Positions 41,806 through 50,877 of a DNA stretch of 64,000 bases are shown piece after piece. Numbering within the stretch: position 1 is the stretch's first letter; the number at the start of each line of letters is the position of its first letter. Below the pieces are notes generated by a model, which saw nothing but the letters and a program-made list of their open reading frames with translations, was not told where the DNA came from and did no database searches. Source of the stretch: Stenotrophomonas sp. ASS1 (GTDB lineage Bacteria > Pseudomonadota > Gammaproteobacteria > Xanthomonadales > Xanthomonadaceae); NCBI RefSeq assembly GCF_004346925.1, contig NZ_CP031167.1, positions 1,260,001-1,324,000 of the forward strand. Reading direction: 5' to 3'. The translations under genes were made by a program, and so were the position numbers.

Positions 41806-43266
41806 ATGCGCCTGGTACTGAAGCTGTTCCTCGGCTTCTTCCTGATCACCGGCATCGCCGCGTTCTTCGTGATGCGCGTGTTCGTCAACGAGGTGAAGCC
41901 CGGTGTGCGCCAGGCGATGGAATCGACCCTGGTCGATGCGGCCAACGTGCTGGCCGAGATGGCCGCCGCCGACGTCAAGGACGGCACCATCCGCAGCGGC
42001 AGCTTCACCCGCAACCTGGCCAAGGCGCGGCAGCGCGACCTGAAGGCGATGGTCTGGCGTTTCCCCAAGCGCTCGCTGGATTACCGGGTGACCATCACCG
42101 ACGCCAAGGGCATCGTCATCTACGATTCGCTGGGCCGTGATCTCGGCCGCGACAACTCGCGCTGGAATGATGTCTACCGCACCCTGCGCGGTGAGTACGG
42201 CGCACGTTCCAGCCCCGAGATTGCCGGCGAAGAGGGCGATACGGTGATGCATGTGGCGGCGCCGGTGTACGACCCGGCCGACGGCCGCACGCTGATCGGC
42301 GTGCTCAGCCTGGCCCAGCCCAACCGCAGCATCGATCCGTTCATCGCCGCCAGCCAGCGCGCCATCATCGAGCGGGGTGCGTGGCTGATCGGGCTGTCGG
42401 CGCTGGTCGGCGTGCTGGTGACGATGTGGCTGACCACGGGCCTCGGTCAGCTCAGCCGCTATGCACGCGCGGTCAGCGCGGGCGAACCGGTGCCACCACC
42501 ACGGCGCCGTCGCGACGAGATCGGCGATCTCGGCCAGGCGCTGGAAACGATGCGCCGCAAGCTGGAGGGCAAGGCCTACGTCGAGCAGTACGTGCAGTCG
42601 CTGACGCACGAGATGAAGAGCCCGCTGGCGGCGATCCGCGGTGCCGCCGAACTGCTGCAGGAGCCGCTGCCTGAAGCCGATCGCGTGCATTTCGCGCGCA
42701 GCATCGTCGACCAGCAGGAGCGGCTGACCGAGACCATCGACAAGCTGCTGGCGCTGGCCGAAGTGGAACAGCACGGCTGGCTGCAGACGCGTGACCCGAT
42801 CGCGCTGCCGGCATTGCTGGCCGATGCGGCGGCGGCCGCGCAGGTGCGCGCGCAGGCGGCCGGCGTGCAGGTCCGCATCGGCAACGTGCCCGACCTGCGG
42901 GTGCAGGGCGACGGCTACCTGCTGCGGCAGGCACTGCACAACCTGATCGACAACGCGATTGCCTTCTCGCCAGCCGGCGCGGAGGTCGCGCTGCAGGCCG
43001 AGGTGGACGGGCAGGGCGTGCGCCTGCAGGTGGCCGACCGTGGCGCCGGCATTCCCGACTACGCGCGTGAGCGGGTGTTCGAGCGCTTCTATTCGCTGGC
43101 CCGCCCCGGCAGCGGGCGGCGCAGCTCCGGCCTGGGCCTGCCGTTCGTGCAGGAGGTCGCGCGCCTGCATGATGGGCGCGCCAGCGTGGATATCCGCGAG
43201 GGCGGCGGCACCGTGGCCAGCCTGTGGCTGCCGTTGAGTGCGCCGGGCCAGCGCCCGCGCCGCTGA
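41806..43266 (+). CDS. creC: Sensor histidine kinase CreC
   Basis: Membrane kinase of 486 aa: TM1 (LKLFLGFFLITGIAAFFVMR), periplasmic sensor about 30-185 with YRVTITDAKGIVIYDS as in CreC, TM2 about 187-210, HAMP, phosphoacceptor YVQSLTHEMKSPLAAIRGAA, N box NLIDNAIAFSPAGAE and G boxes VADRGAGIPDYARERVFERF and SSGLGLPFVQEVARL. It phosphorylates CreB. The creD operator begins two bases after its stop. Confidence 0.92.
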   Translation: MRLVLKLFLGFFLITGIAAFFVMRVFVNEVKPGVRQAMESTLVDAANVLAEMAAADVKDGTIRSGSFTRNLAKARQRDLKAMVWRFPKRSLDYRVTITDAKGIVIYDSLGRDLGRDNSRWNDVYRTLRGEYGARSSPEIAGEEGDTVMHVAAPVYDPADGRTLIGVLSLAQPNRSIDPFIAASQRAIIERGAWLIGLSALVGVLVTMWLTTGLGQLSRYARAVSAGEPVPPPRRRRDEIGDLGQALETMRRKLEGKAYVEQYVQSLTHEMKSPLAAIRGAAELLQEPLPEADRVHFARSIVDQQERLTETIDKLLALAEVEQHGWLQTRDPIALPALLADAAAAAQVRAQAAGVQVRIGNVPDLRVQGDGYLLRQALHNLIDNAIAFSPAGAEVALQAEVDGQGVRLQVADRGAGIPDYARERVFERFYSLARPGSGRRSSGLGLPFVQEVARLHDGRASVDIREGGGTVASLWLPLSAPGQRPRR

Positions 43267-43267
43267 C

Positions 43268-43283
43268 TTCACACTCGCTTCAA
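43268..43283 (+). promoter_or_regulatory. cre-tag (CreB-binding site) of creD
   Basis: TTCAC-ACTCGC-TTCAA matches the CreB consensus TTCAC-N6-TTCAC at nine of ten defined bases with the right spacing. It is 65 bases before the creD start in the correct orientation. Confidence 0.75.
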
Positions 43284-43347
43284 ATTCGCCACAAACCCTG
43301 CTCACTGCGGCGGTCCATCCTGCAGCCCTCTCCAACGAGGATGGACC

Positions 43348-44667
43348 ATGAAATCCCTGAAGATGCTGCTGCGGTTCGCCATTGTCGGCGGGCTGATCCT
43401 GCTGCTGCTGGTGCCGCTGACGATGATCCGCGGGGTCATCAACGAACGTAGCGCGTACCGCGACGAGGCCTTCTCACGGGTGGCCGACAGCCGCGCCGGT
43501 GCACAGCAGCTGGTGGGCCCGGTGCGGGTGGTGCCGTGGGTGGAACGCAAGCAGGTTGAACTGGTCGACCCGCTGGGCGTCAAGAAGACCGAGGTGCAGG
43601 TCACCGAGGGGCACTGGCTGCAGATGCCGGCGTCGCTGGAGGTGGGCGGCGAGATGCTGCCGAGCCAGCGTGAGGTCGGCCTGTTCAAGGTGCCGGTATA
43701 CAGCTGGAACGGCCAGATGAAGGCGACGTTCGCTGCAGACGACTATCCGGTGAAGGCCGGCCGCAGCTACGGCCAGCCGTATGTGGCGGTGGGCATTTCC
43801 GATGTGCGTGGCCTGGTCGGTACGCCGAACCTGCGCGTGGATGGCAAGCAGCTGCGCCTGCTGCCGGGGGTTGGTGCGGCCAGCGAGGTGGGGCGAGGCC
43901 TGCATGCGCCGGTGGCCGGTTTCGCCGCGGAACAGGGCGGTACGCTGGCTGCCAGCACTGTCGAACTCGAGCTGCGCCTGGATGGCAGCCGCATGCTGTC
44001 GGTGGTGCCGGTGGGCGATGACACCAAGATCGCACTGCGTTCGAGCTGGCCGCATCCGTCGTTCAGCGGCGCCTTCCTGCCCAACGAACGTCGCGTCGAC
44101 GCACAGGGCTTCGATGCGCGCTGGGCGGTGTCTTCGCTGGCCTCCGATGCACAACGACAGCTGCGCAATGATGGTGCGGTCGAGTCGCAGGCGGTGACGG
44201 TGTCGCTGGTTGATCCGGTCGATGCCTACACCCAGGCCGACCGTGCCTCGAAATACGGCGTGCTGTTCGTGCTGCTCACCTTCGTCGGCTTCATCCTGTT
44301 CGAGCTGATCAGGTCACTGCGCATCCACCCGCTGCAGTACCTCATGGTGGGCCTGGCGCTGGCGATCTTCTTCCTGCTGCTGATCAGCCTGTCCGAGCAC
44401 ATCGCGTTCTGGAAGGCCTACCTGGTTTCGGCGGTGGCCTGTATTGGCCTGCAGGCGGTGTACCTGGCCAACGTGCTGGGCCACTGGAAGCGCGGCCTCG
44501 GCTTCGCTGCGCTGCTGACCGTGTTGTATGGCGCGCTGTATGGCCTGCTGGTGTCGGAGAACAACGCGCTGCTGATGGGTTCGCTGCTGCTGTTCGTGAT
44601 CCTGGCGCTGGCGATGTGGGTGACCCGCCGGGTGGACTGGTACGCGCTTGGCGCGGAACTGAAGTAA
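43348..44667 (+). CDS. creD: Cell envelope integrity protein CreD
   Basis: Inner membrane protein of 439 aa. One N-terminal helix (LRFAIVGGLILLLLVPLTMIRG), a large periplasmic domain (about 30-310, with YPVKAGRSYGQPYVAVGISD and LRSSWPHPSFSGAFLPNERR typical of CreD), and five C-terminal helices. Length equals CreD of other bacteria (about 450). Controlled by CreB through the cre-tag upstream; linked in this genus to envelope integrity. Confidence 0.95.
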   Translation: MKSLKMLLRFAIVGGLILLLLVPLTMIRGVINERSAYRDEAFSRVADSRAGAQQLVGPVRVVPWVERKQVELVDPLGVKKTEVQVTEGHWLQMPASLEVGGEMLPSQREVGLFKVPVYSWNGQMKATFAADDYPVKAGRSYGQPYVAVGISDVRGLVGTPNLRVDGKQLRLLPGVGAASEVGRGLHAPVAGFAAEQGGTLAASTVELELRLDGSRMLSVVPVGDDTKIALRSSWPHPSFSGAFLPNERRVDAQGFDARWAVSSLASDAQRQLRNDGAVESQAVTVSLVDPVDAYTQADRASKYGVLFVLLTFVGFILFELIRSLRIHPLQYLMVGLALAIFFLLLISLSEHIAFWKAYLVSAVACIGLQAVYLANVLGHWKRGLGFAALLTVLYGALYGLLVSENNALLMGSLLLFVILALAMWVTRRVDWYALGAELK

Positions 44668-44677
44668 GGAGCACGTC

Positions 44678-45088
44678 ATGAGCTGGCGCCAGGGATTGCG
44701 GCAACGGGCACGGCAGGGCATTCCGGCCCTGCTGGAAGTGGATGCGCTGCTGCAGGCACATGGCGTGCTGGCGGCCCTGCCGGGGGCACGGATCGCCCCC
44801 GGTCTGGTCCGCTTCCAGCTGGCAGCGGTGACCTGCGAGGGATTGCAGGGCCAGGGACTGGCCTGGCTGCACGGCGCGCGGCAGGGACGCGGCGCGCTGG
44901 CTGGCCGGGTGCCGCACTACCGGCCATGGAAGGCCGGGGCGGAGGCGCTGGCCGAGATCGGCATCGGCGGCCTGCCCGAGGACTGGCCCGCGCATGCGGC
45001 GGTGTACGGCTGCAGCAGCATCGACCGGCGGCACTGGTTGCTGCTGCTGCCGGAACGGGCGCAGTTGTGGCTGGGATGGAGTGGATGA
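44678..45088 (+). CDS. Hypothetical protein downstream of creD
   Basis: Protein of 136 aa that I do not recognise. It starts ten bases after creD with AAGGAG six bases before its ATG, so it is almost certainly the last gene of a creD transcript. Soluble, rich in A, L, G and W (LLLLPERAQLWLGWSG at the end), with two lone cysteines (AAVTCEG; VYGCSSID) and a basic N-terminus. No signal peptide or membrane helix. Position suggests a role in the CreBC response. Confidence 0.7.
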   Translation: MSWRQGLRQRARQGIPALLEVDALLQAHGVLAALPGARIAPGLVRFQLAAVTCEGLQGQGLAWLHGARQGRGALAGRVPHYRPWKAGAEALAEIGIGGLPEDWPAHAAVYGCSSIDRRHWLLLLPERAQLWLGWSG

Positions 45089-45102
45089 GGTGGCGTGGCA
45101 GG

Positions 45103-45171
45103 TGCGAACCAACCACTCTCCTGTGGCTGCGAACCAACCACCTCTCCTGTGGGTGCGAACCTTGGTTCGCA
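45103..45171. repeat. Tandem TGCGAACC repeats ending in an SMAG-like hairpin
   Basis: Two near-identical units of about 25 bases, TGCGAACCAACCACTCTCCT (45103 on) and TGCGAACCAACCACCTCTCC (45128 on), then TGCGAACC-TT-GGTTCGCA (45154-45171), a perfect hairpin. It fills the gap between the creD-linked gene and the M28 peptidase gene. Confidence 0.75.
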
Positions 45172-45272
45172 CGCTTCCGCGCTGTCCATGACCGATGGGA
45201 CGGTATCGGCGCGCCCCTGCTGGCTAGACTCGATGGGTTGATGATCGAGCCGAAGGGCAGGGGTGCGATGTG

Positions 45273-46862
45273 ATGAAGTGGGGCATGCTGGCGGTCGCGC
45301 TGGCGATGGGTGGCAATGCAGGCGCGCAGCAGCGCGAGCCGGTGGACCTGGACATGGTCAGCCGCATCCGCCAGGAGGCCTTCCACCGTTCGCAGGTGAT
45401 GGACACCTTCAGCTACCTCACCGAACGCATCGGCCCGCGACTGACCAATTCGCCGGCGATGGGCCGCGCCAATGCGTGGACCCGCGGCAAGTTCAACGAA
45501 TGGAAGCTGGACAACGTCCACGACGAAGCCTTCGACGACTTCGGGCGCGGCTGGGAGTTCACCTCGGCCAGCGTGGAGATGCTGGGGGACCGTGTACAGC
45601 CGCTGCATGCACTGCCGAAGGCGTGGACGCCGGGCACCAAGGGACCGGTTGAAGGCGAACTGGTGCAGGTCGAGATCAAGAAGCCCGAGGACATCGAGAA
45701 GTACCGCGGCAAGCTGCGCGGCAAGATCCTGCTGCTGGGCGAGGCGCGCGAGTACAAGCGCGGCACCGAGGCGGATTCGCACCGCCACGACGCCACCTCG
45801 CTGGAGGGCCTGCAGGAGTTCACCCTGCCCAAGGACAAGGACGCCACCGCCGAGCGTGCGAAGCGGGTCAAGGAATACCAGGAACGCCAGCAGCTGGCGA
45901 CCAAGGTCAATGCGTTCTTCGTGGAAGAAGGCGCGCTGGCCTCGATCAGCATCAGCAGCTGGGACAACGGCATCATCCGCGTTGCCGGCGGCGGCTCGCG
46001 CAAGGCCGGTGAGTCGGTGGGCATTCCCGAGCTGGCGATGATCAGCGAGCACTTCAATCCGCTGGTGCGCGCGCTGGAGGCCAAGCAGACCGTGCGCCTG
46101 CGCGTGGATGTGGCCGCGCGCTTCACCGACGAGGCCGACCAGCCGGGTTACAACACGCTGGCCGAGATCCGTGGCAGCAGCAGGCCCGATGAAGTGGTGA
46201 TGATCGGCGCGCACCTGGATTCCTGGCACAGTGGTACCGGTGCGGCCGACAACGCGGCCGGCGTGGCGGTGATGATGGAAGCGATGCGCATCCTCAAGGC
46301 CACCGGCGCCAAGCCCAAGCGCACCATCCGCGTGGCGCTGTGGAGCGGCGAGGAGCAGGGCCTGATCGGCTCGCAGGCCTATGTGGCCAAGCACTTCGGC
46401 CGTTTCCCGGAACCCACCGACCCGGCGCAGAAGGCGCTGCCGGCCTCGCTGCGCGAGCCGACCGGCGCGCTGCAGAAGACCCGCGACTACGGCAAGTTCC
46501 AGGTCTACTTCAACATGGACAACGGCTCGGGCCGCTTCCGTGGCATCTATGCACAGGAAAACCTGGCGGCGATGCCGATCTTCGAAGCCTGGCTGGCCCC
46601 GTTCCATGACGTCGGCGCCACCACCGTGGCCACCCGCAACACCGGCAGCACCGACCACATCAGCTTCGACCGCATCGGCCTGCCGGGCTTCCAGTTCATC
46701 CAGGACCGGCTGGACTACTTCACCAACGTCCACCACAGCCACCTGGACACCTGGGACCACGCCGAACCGGAAGACCTGAAGCAGGCCGCAGCCATCGTCG
46801 CCTCGTTCGCCTACAACGCCGCGATGCGCGAGCAGTCCTTCCCCCGCAAGGTAGAACCGTAA
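45273..46862 (+). CDS. Exported M28-family aminopeptidase
   Basis: Protein of 529 aa with a signal peptide (MKWGMLAVALAMGGNAGAQ). A PA-like insert domain occupies the middle (about 90-280), then the M28 zinc core: IGAHLDSWHSGTGAADNAAG (H and bridging D), VALWSGEEQGLIGS (catalytic and ligand E), a later DNGSG stretch (ligand D) and NVHHSHLDTWD (last ligand H). Start at the ATG with AGGGG nine bases upstream rather than the GTG just before it. Its TAA stop overlaps the first bases of the paired inverted repeat at 46861. Confidence 0.9.
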   Translation: MKWGMLAVALAMGGNAGAQQREPVDLDMVSRIRQEAFHRSQVMDTFSYLTERIGPRLTNSPAMGRANAWTRGKFNEWKLDNVHDEAFDDFGRGWEFTSASVEMLGDRVQPLHALPKAWTPGTKGPVEGELVQVEIKKPEDIEKYRGKLRGKILLLGEAREYKRGTEADSHRHDATSLEGLQEFTLPKDKDATAERAKRVKEYQERQQLATKVNAFFVEEGALASISISSWDNGIIRVAGGGSRKAGESVGIPELAMISEHFNPLVRALEAKQTVRLRVDVAARFTDEADQPGYNTLAEIRGSSRPDEVVMIGAHLDSWHSGTGAADNAAGVAVMMEAMRILKATGAKPKRTIRVALWSGEEQGLIGSQAYVAKHFGRFPEPTDPAQKALPASLREPTGALQKTRDYGKFQVYFNMDNGSGRFRGIYAQENLAAMPIFEAWLAPFHDVGATTVATRNTGSTDHISFDRIGLPGFQFIQDRLDYFTNVHHSHLDTWDHAEPEDLKQAAAIVASFAYNAAMREQSFPRKVEP

Positions 46863-46959
46863 AAGGGGACGGAGGGGATTAAGTCGTTTCTCCCATCCGT
46901 TTCACGGTTGCAGGCCCAGCGGCTGGGCAATCGCGACTTAATCCCCTCCGTCCCCTTTT
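46861..46959. repeat. Paired inverted repeat, GGGGACGGAGGGGATTAAGT family, copy 2
   Basis: Perfect 26-base arms at 46861-46886 and 46934-46959, identical to the arms at 4805 and 4854, but with an unrelated 47-base centre. The left end shares two bases with the M28 stop codon; the right end lies 56 bases before gltX, so it separates the two genes. A short CCCAGC-GGCTGGG-type hairpin lies in the centre. Confidence 0.88.
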
Positions 46960-47015
46960 TCCGTCGGGGGCGGCGGGCTGGTAAAATCGGGGGATTCCCG
47001 TTCCTCGAGCCGTCC

Positions 47016-48419
47016 ATGACCTGCCGCACCCGCTTCGCCCCCAGCCCCACCGGTTACCTGCACATCGGCGGTGCCCGCACCGCGCTGTACTGCTGGCTGG
47101 AGGCCCGCCACCGTGGCGGCGAGTTCGTGCTGCGCATCGAGGACACCGACCGTGAACGCAGCACCCAGGGCGCGATCGACGCGATCCTGGAGGCGATGGA
47201 GTGGCTGGGCCTGGACTATGACGAAGGCCCGATCTACCAGACCGACCGCGTCGCCCGTTACATGGAAGTGGCCGAGCAGCTGGTGGCCGACGGCAAGGCG
47301 TACTACGCCTATGAGACCCGCGAAGAGCTGGACGCGATGCGCGAGGCCGCCATGGCCAGGCAGGAAAAGCCGCGCTACAACGGCGCTGCACGCGAACTGG
47401 GCCTGCCGCGCAAGGACGACCCGAACCGCGTCATCCGCTTCAAGAACCCGCTGGAAGGCACGGTGGTGTTCGACGACCTGATCAAGGGCCGCATCGAGAT
47501 CGCCAACAGCGAGCTGGATGACATGGTCATCTTCCGCCCGGACGGCTACCCCACCTACAACTTCGCGGTGGTGGTGGACGACTGGGACATGGGCATCACC
47601 GAGGTCATCCGCGGCGACGACCACATCAACAACACCCCGCGCCAGATCAACCTGTACGAAGGCATCGGCGCGCCGGTGCCGAAGTTCGGCCACATGCCGA
47701 TGATCCTCGACGAGCAGGGCGCCAAGCTGTCCAAGCGCACCGGCGCGGCCGACGTGATGCAGTACAAGGACGCCGGCTACCTGCCGGACGCGCTGCTGAG
47801 CTACCTGGCCCGCCTGGGCTGGTCGCACGGTGACCAGGAGCTGTTCAGCCGCCAGGAGCTGATCGACCTGTTCGACGTGAAGGACTGCAACTCCAAGGCC
47901 TCGCGCTTGGACATGGCCAAGCTGGGCTGGGTCAACCAGCACTTCCTGAAGACCGAGGACGTGGCCGCGATCGTGCCGCACCTGGTCTACCAGCTGCAGA
48001 AGCTGGGCCTGGACGTGGCCGCCGGCCCCGCCCCGGAGGACGTGGTGATCGCCCTGCGTGAACGCGTGCAGACCCTGAAGGAAATGGCCGAGAAGGCCGT
48101 GGTCTGGTACCAGCCGCTGACCGAGTACGACGAAGCGGCGGTGGCCAAGCACTTCAAGGCCGGTGCCGAAGTGGCGCTGGGCAAGGCCCGCGAGCTGCTG
48201 GCCGCCCTGCCGGAATGGACCGCCGAGTCGGTGGGCGTCGCCCTGCACGACGCGGCCGCAGCGTTGGAAATCGGCATGGGCAAGGTGGCCCAGCCGCTGC
48301 GCGTGGCCATCACCGGCACCCAGGTCAGTCCTGACATTTCCCATACCGTTTACCTGGCCGGCCGCGAGCAGGCCTTGAAACGCATTGATGTGGCCATCAC
48401 CAAGGTAGCAACGGCCTGA
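47016..48419 (+). CDS. gltX: Glutamyl-tRNA synthetase
   Basis: Enzyme of 467 aa charging tRNA-Glu. HIGH-type motif [13 protein letters not shown] at the N-terminus, the GluRS stretch [11 protein letters not shown], and the KMSKS-type loop [10 protein letters not shown]; helical anticodon-binding domain at the C-terminus. Start at [13 protein letters not shown]; upstream codons are repeat sequence. TAAAAT (46982-46987) is a possible -10. Followed 34 bases later by zur. Confidence 0.96.
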   Translation: MTCRTRFAPSPTGYLHIGGARTALYCWLEARHRGGEFVLRIEDTDRERSTQGAIDAILEAMEWLGLDYDEGPIYQTDRVARYMEVAEQLVADGKAYYAYETREELDAMREAAMARQEKPRYNGAARELGLPRKDDPNRVIRFKNPLEGTVVFDDLIKGRIEIANSELDDMVIFRPDGYPTYNFAVVVDDWDMGITEVIRGDDHINNTPRQINLYEGIGAPVPKFGHMPMILDEQGAKLSKRTGAADVMQYKDAGYLPDALLSYLARLGWSHGDQELFSRQELIDLFDVKDCNSKASRLDMAKLGWVNQHFLKTEDVAAIVPHLVYQLQKLGLDVAAGPAPEDVVIALRERVQTLKEMAEKAVVWYQPLTEYDEAAVAKHFKAGAEVALGKARELLAALPEWTAESVGVALHDAAAALEIGMGKVAQPLRVAITGTQVSPDISHTVYLAGREQALKRIDVAITKVATA

Positions 48420-48453
48420 GGCATCCTTGCCAGGCCCGAACCGGAGAACACGC

Positions 48454-48945
48454 ATGCCCGCCAAGACCGCCACTGCCTGTACCGCCCCGCACCACCACGT
48501 CCACGACGCATCGGATTTCGTGGCGGTGGTCGAGCGCGTCTCGCGCGAACGCGGGCTGCGCCTGACCCCGATCCGCGCCAATGTGCTGAAGCTGATCGCC
48601 GAGGCCGGCAAGCCGGTCAAGGCCTACGAGCTGCTGGAATGGGTGCGCAACGGCAAGGGCGTGGGCGCCGATGCCCCGCCCACCGTGTACCGCGCGCTGG
48701 ACTTCCTGATGGCCAATGGCTTCGTGCACAAGTTGGAATCGGTGAATGCCTTCGTGGCCTGCCACCATCCCAGCAGTGCCGCGCACTCGGTGCCGTTCCT
48801 GATCTGCAACAGCTGCCACAGTGCTGTGGAGCTGGAAGACCGCGAGATCGTCACCCAGCTGGAGAAGCGCGCCAAGGAGCTGGGCTTCCAGCCGCAGGCG
48901 CAGACCCTGGAAGTGCACGGCCTCTGCGCGCGCTGCGCGGGCTGA
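48454..48945 (+). CDS. zur: Zinc uptake regulator, Fur family
   Basis: Repressor of 163 aa. N-terminal winged helix (RGLRLTPIRANVLKLIAEAG, TVYRALDFLMANGFVHKLES) and a C-terminal dimerisation/metal domain with the structural zinc cysteines CNSC and CARC. The ACHHPSSAAHSVPFLIC block and the position of the cysteines fit Zur rather than Fur. CGGAG lies seven bases before the ATG. Likely targets within the window are the ZnuD-like receptor and the MerC-like gene. Confidence 0.9.
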   Translation: MPAKTATACTAPHHHVHDASDFVAVVERVSRERGLRLTPIRANVLKLIAEAGKPVKAYELLEWVRNGKGVGADAPPTVYRALDFLMANGFVHKLESVNAFVACHHPSSAAHSVPFLICNSCHSAVELEDREIVTQLEKRAKELGFQPQAQTLEVHGLCARCAG

Positions 48946-48961
48946 GTCGCGGCGCGTACCC

Positions 48962-48984
48962 GGACTGAGCCGTACGCTCAGTCC
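48962..48984. terminator. Bidirectional hairpin between zur and the convergent gene
   Basis: GGACTGAGC-CGTAC-GCTCAGTCC is a perfect nine-base stem, 17 bases after the zur stop and overlapping the last codons of the convergent gene. No T-run follows, so terminator function is uncertain. Confidence 0.45.
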
Positions 48985-49631
48985 CGGGCGGCGTGCTCTT
49001 TCAGACGCTTCAGGACGCTGCGCTGTGCGTCGACCAGCACAGGGTCGTCCACCCGCAACTGCTCGACCCAGGCGAGCGCTGGTACCGGGTCGGCACGGCG
49101 CACGAAATACAGTGCCTGCGCCAGGAAATGCACATTGGGCACCCTGGCGTCCCAGATGAGCTTGGCGATACGCAGCATCGACGCCTGCATGCCGGGTGTA
49201 ACCTCAACGCCGGTCTTCCCCGAAAGCGCGGTATTGAGGCAGTAAAGCGCCTGGCAGGGCAGATCACGCGGTGTGCCCGCACGCGACCAGTCAGCGCGTT
49301 CGGCAAAGTCCAGCAGGATGGCAATGGCGGCGGGGCCACTCACATCGGCCAGTGTGCCGAGCGCGAACACTGCCAGCTGGGGGTCACCCAGCATATCGCG
49401 CAGACCTTCCACGCCCTGGCGTCCCCAGGCGGTGCAGGCCTTGGCCCAGCCGCCGAACGGTACGACCCGGCTACCATCGCCCAGCAGGCCATCATCCGGC
49501 CAACCGTGCAGTATCCGCAGCCGCTCAATCTCCTCGCCACCTTCGGCGCCGTGCTCCTGCACGAAGGCGATCAGATCTTCCGCTTCCAGCGTGTCCTTGG
49601 CCGCCCGCCTGGCCAGTGTCGTGAATTTCAT
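48978..49631 (-). CDS. Hypothetical alpha-helical protein
   Basis: Cytosolic protein of 217 aa not recognised. Predicted to be almost all helix, with HEAT-like repeats (GVEGLRDMLGDPQLAVFALG, GPAAIAILLDFAERADW, VHFLAQALYFVRRADPVPAL). No signal peptide, membrane helix or catalytic motif. It stands alone: convergent with zur and 75 bases upstream of the end of the efflux operon. A contact-dependent immunity or scaffold role is possible but unsupported. Confidence 0.65.
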   Translation of the reverse strand: MKFTTLARRAAKDTLEAEDLIAFVQEHGAEGGEEIERLRILHGWPDDGLLGDGSRVVPFGGWAKACTAWGRQGVEGLRDMLGDPQLAVFALGTLADVSGPAAIAILLDFAERADWSRAGTPRDLPCQALYCLNTALSGKTGVEVTPGMQASMLRIAKLIWDARVPNVHFLAQALYFVRRADPVPALAWVEQLRVDDPVLVDAQRSVLKRLKEHAARD

Positions 49632-49706
49632 CGTCTTCCAGCGATCCTGATCCAGATCCGCAACGGTAGCGGATCAATGGGGTGAAGGCAGCCAGCAGCC
49701 TGCACC

Positions 49707-50867
49707 CTAGTCCATCGGCTTGGACCGGGTATCCACCCGCACGATCACCGACATGCCGGGCCGCAGCTGCGCGGCCAGCGTCTGGCCTTCATTGATCGAT
49801 ATCCGCACCGGCAGCCGCTGCACCACCTTGGTGAAGTTGCCGCTGGCGTTGTCCGGGCGCAGCACGCTGAACTCCGAACCTGTGGCGGGTGCGATCTCCT
49901 GCACGCGGCCGCGCAGCACCTGGCCCTGGAACGCGTCCACCGAGAACGTGGCCGGCTGGCCGATCGCCATGCCCCAGGTCTGGCCTTCCTTGTAGTTGGC
50001 CACCACCCACAGCGTGTCAGGCACCAGGAACAGCAGCTGCGAACCGGCGGTGACGTACTGGCCCACGCGCACGCTGGCTTCGCTGATCTGGCCGTCGCGC
50101 GGTGCGTGAATCACCGTGTTGGCCAGGTCGATGCGCGCCAGCTCCAGCTGCGCCTGCGCGCTTTCCACCTGGGCCTCCAGGCTCTTGCGCGCCACCTGGG
50201 TCGAGACCAGCGTTTCCTCGGCGATGCGGATCTGCGCCTGCGACTGCTGCACGCTGGCCTGTGCCGAGGCCTGGGTGGTGCGGAACTTGTCGCGGTCGTT
50301 GACCGACACCAGTTGCTGCGCAGCCAGTTCCTCGTAGCGTTTCAATTCATTGCGCGAACGCTGCAGCTCGGCCTGGCCGGCCGACAGTGTGGCGTGCGCC
50401 GAAGCGATCTGCGCACGGTTCTGTGCCTGCGACTGGTCCGAGTTGGCCAGTGCCGCACGTGCGCTGTCCAGGGTTGCCTGCGCCTGAGCGACACGCTGCG
50501 TGTAGATGCGGTCATCGATGCGCAGCAGCGGCTCGCCCTCCCTCACGTGCTGGAAGTCCTTCACCAGCACCTCGGTCACGTAGCCGTTCACCTGTGGCGC
50601 CATCACCGTGATCTGCCCGCGCACATAGGCGTTGTCGGTCACCATCACGCTGCTGGTGAACGGCCACAGGTGCCAGGCGCGCAGGATCAGCGCAATGCCC
50701 AGCAAGGCCACCACCACCATCACCACCACGCTGCGCGCGCTGGGCTTGAGGTACTTCGGCGCGGCAGCCGGTGCCGCGGGCGTGGGCGCAGGCGCCGCAT
50801 CGGTCGGCGGCGGTGGAGTGACGTTGTCGGCGTCGATGTCGTCGGGGCGGGGCGGGACGGGAGGCAT
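49707..50867 (-). CDS. EmrA/HlyD-family membrane fusion protein
   Basis: Periplasmic adaptor of 386 aa: proline-rich cytoplasmic N-terminus, one helix (VVVMVVVALLGIALILRAW), lipoyl half TDNAYVRGQITVMAPQVNGY (EmrA signature), long helical hairpin about 120-250, second lipoyl half NTVIHAPRDGQISEASVRVG and a beta-barrel domain. It is ten bases after the MFS pump gene, so they form an EmrAB-type pair. The operon has no TolC gene, so it must borrow an outer membrane channel. Confidence 0.9.
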   Translation of the reverse strand: MPPVPPRPDDIDADNVTPPPPTDAAPAPTPAAPAAAPKYLKPSARSVVVMVVVALLGIALILRAWHLWPFTSSVMVTDNAYVRGQITVMAPQVNGYVTEVLVKDFQHVREGEPLLRIDDRIYTQRVAQAQATLDSARAALANSDQSQAQNRAQIASAHATLSAGQAELQRSRNELKRYEELAAQQLVSVNDRDKFRTTQASAQASVQQSQAQIRIAEETLVSTQVARKSLEAQVESAQAQLELARIDLANTVIHAPRDGQISEASVRVGQYVTAGSQLLFLVPDTLWVVANYKEGQTWGMAIGQPATFSVDAFQGQVLRGRVQEIAPATGSEFSVLRPDNASGNFTKVVQRLPVRISINEGQTLAAQLRPGMSVIVRVDTRSKPMD

Positions 50868-50877
50868 GGAGGAGGAC

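Noticed and set aside
41038-43335. 765-codon minus-strand frame across creB and creC
   Set aside because: Runs through two genes with canonical two-component motifs; low-complexity shadow.
46908-47015. N-terminal extension of gltX reading through the inverted repeat (DLIPSVPF-type residues)
   Set aside because: These codons are repeat sequence and the synthetase N-terminus begins at [13 protein letters not shown].
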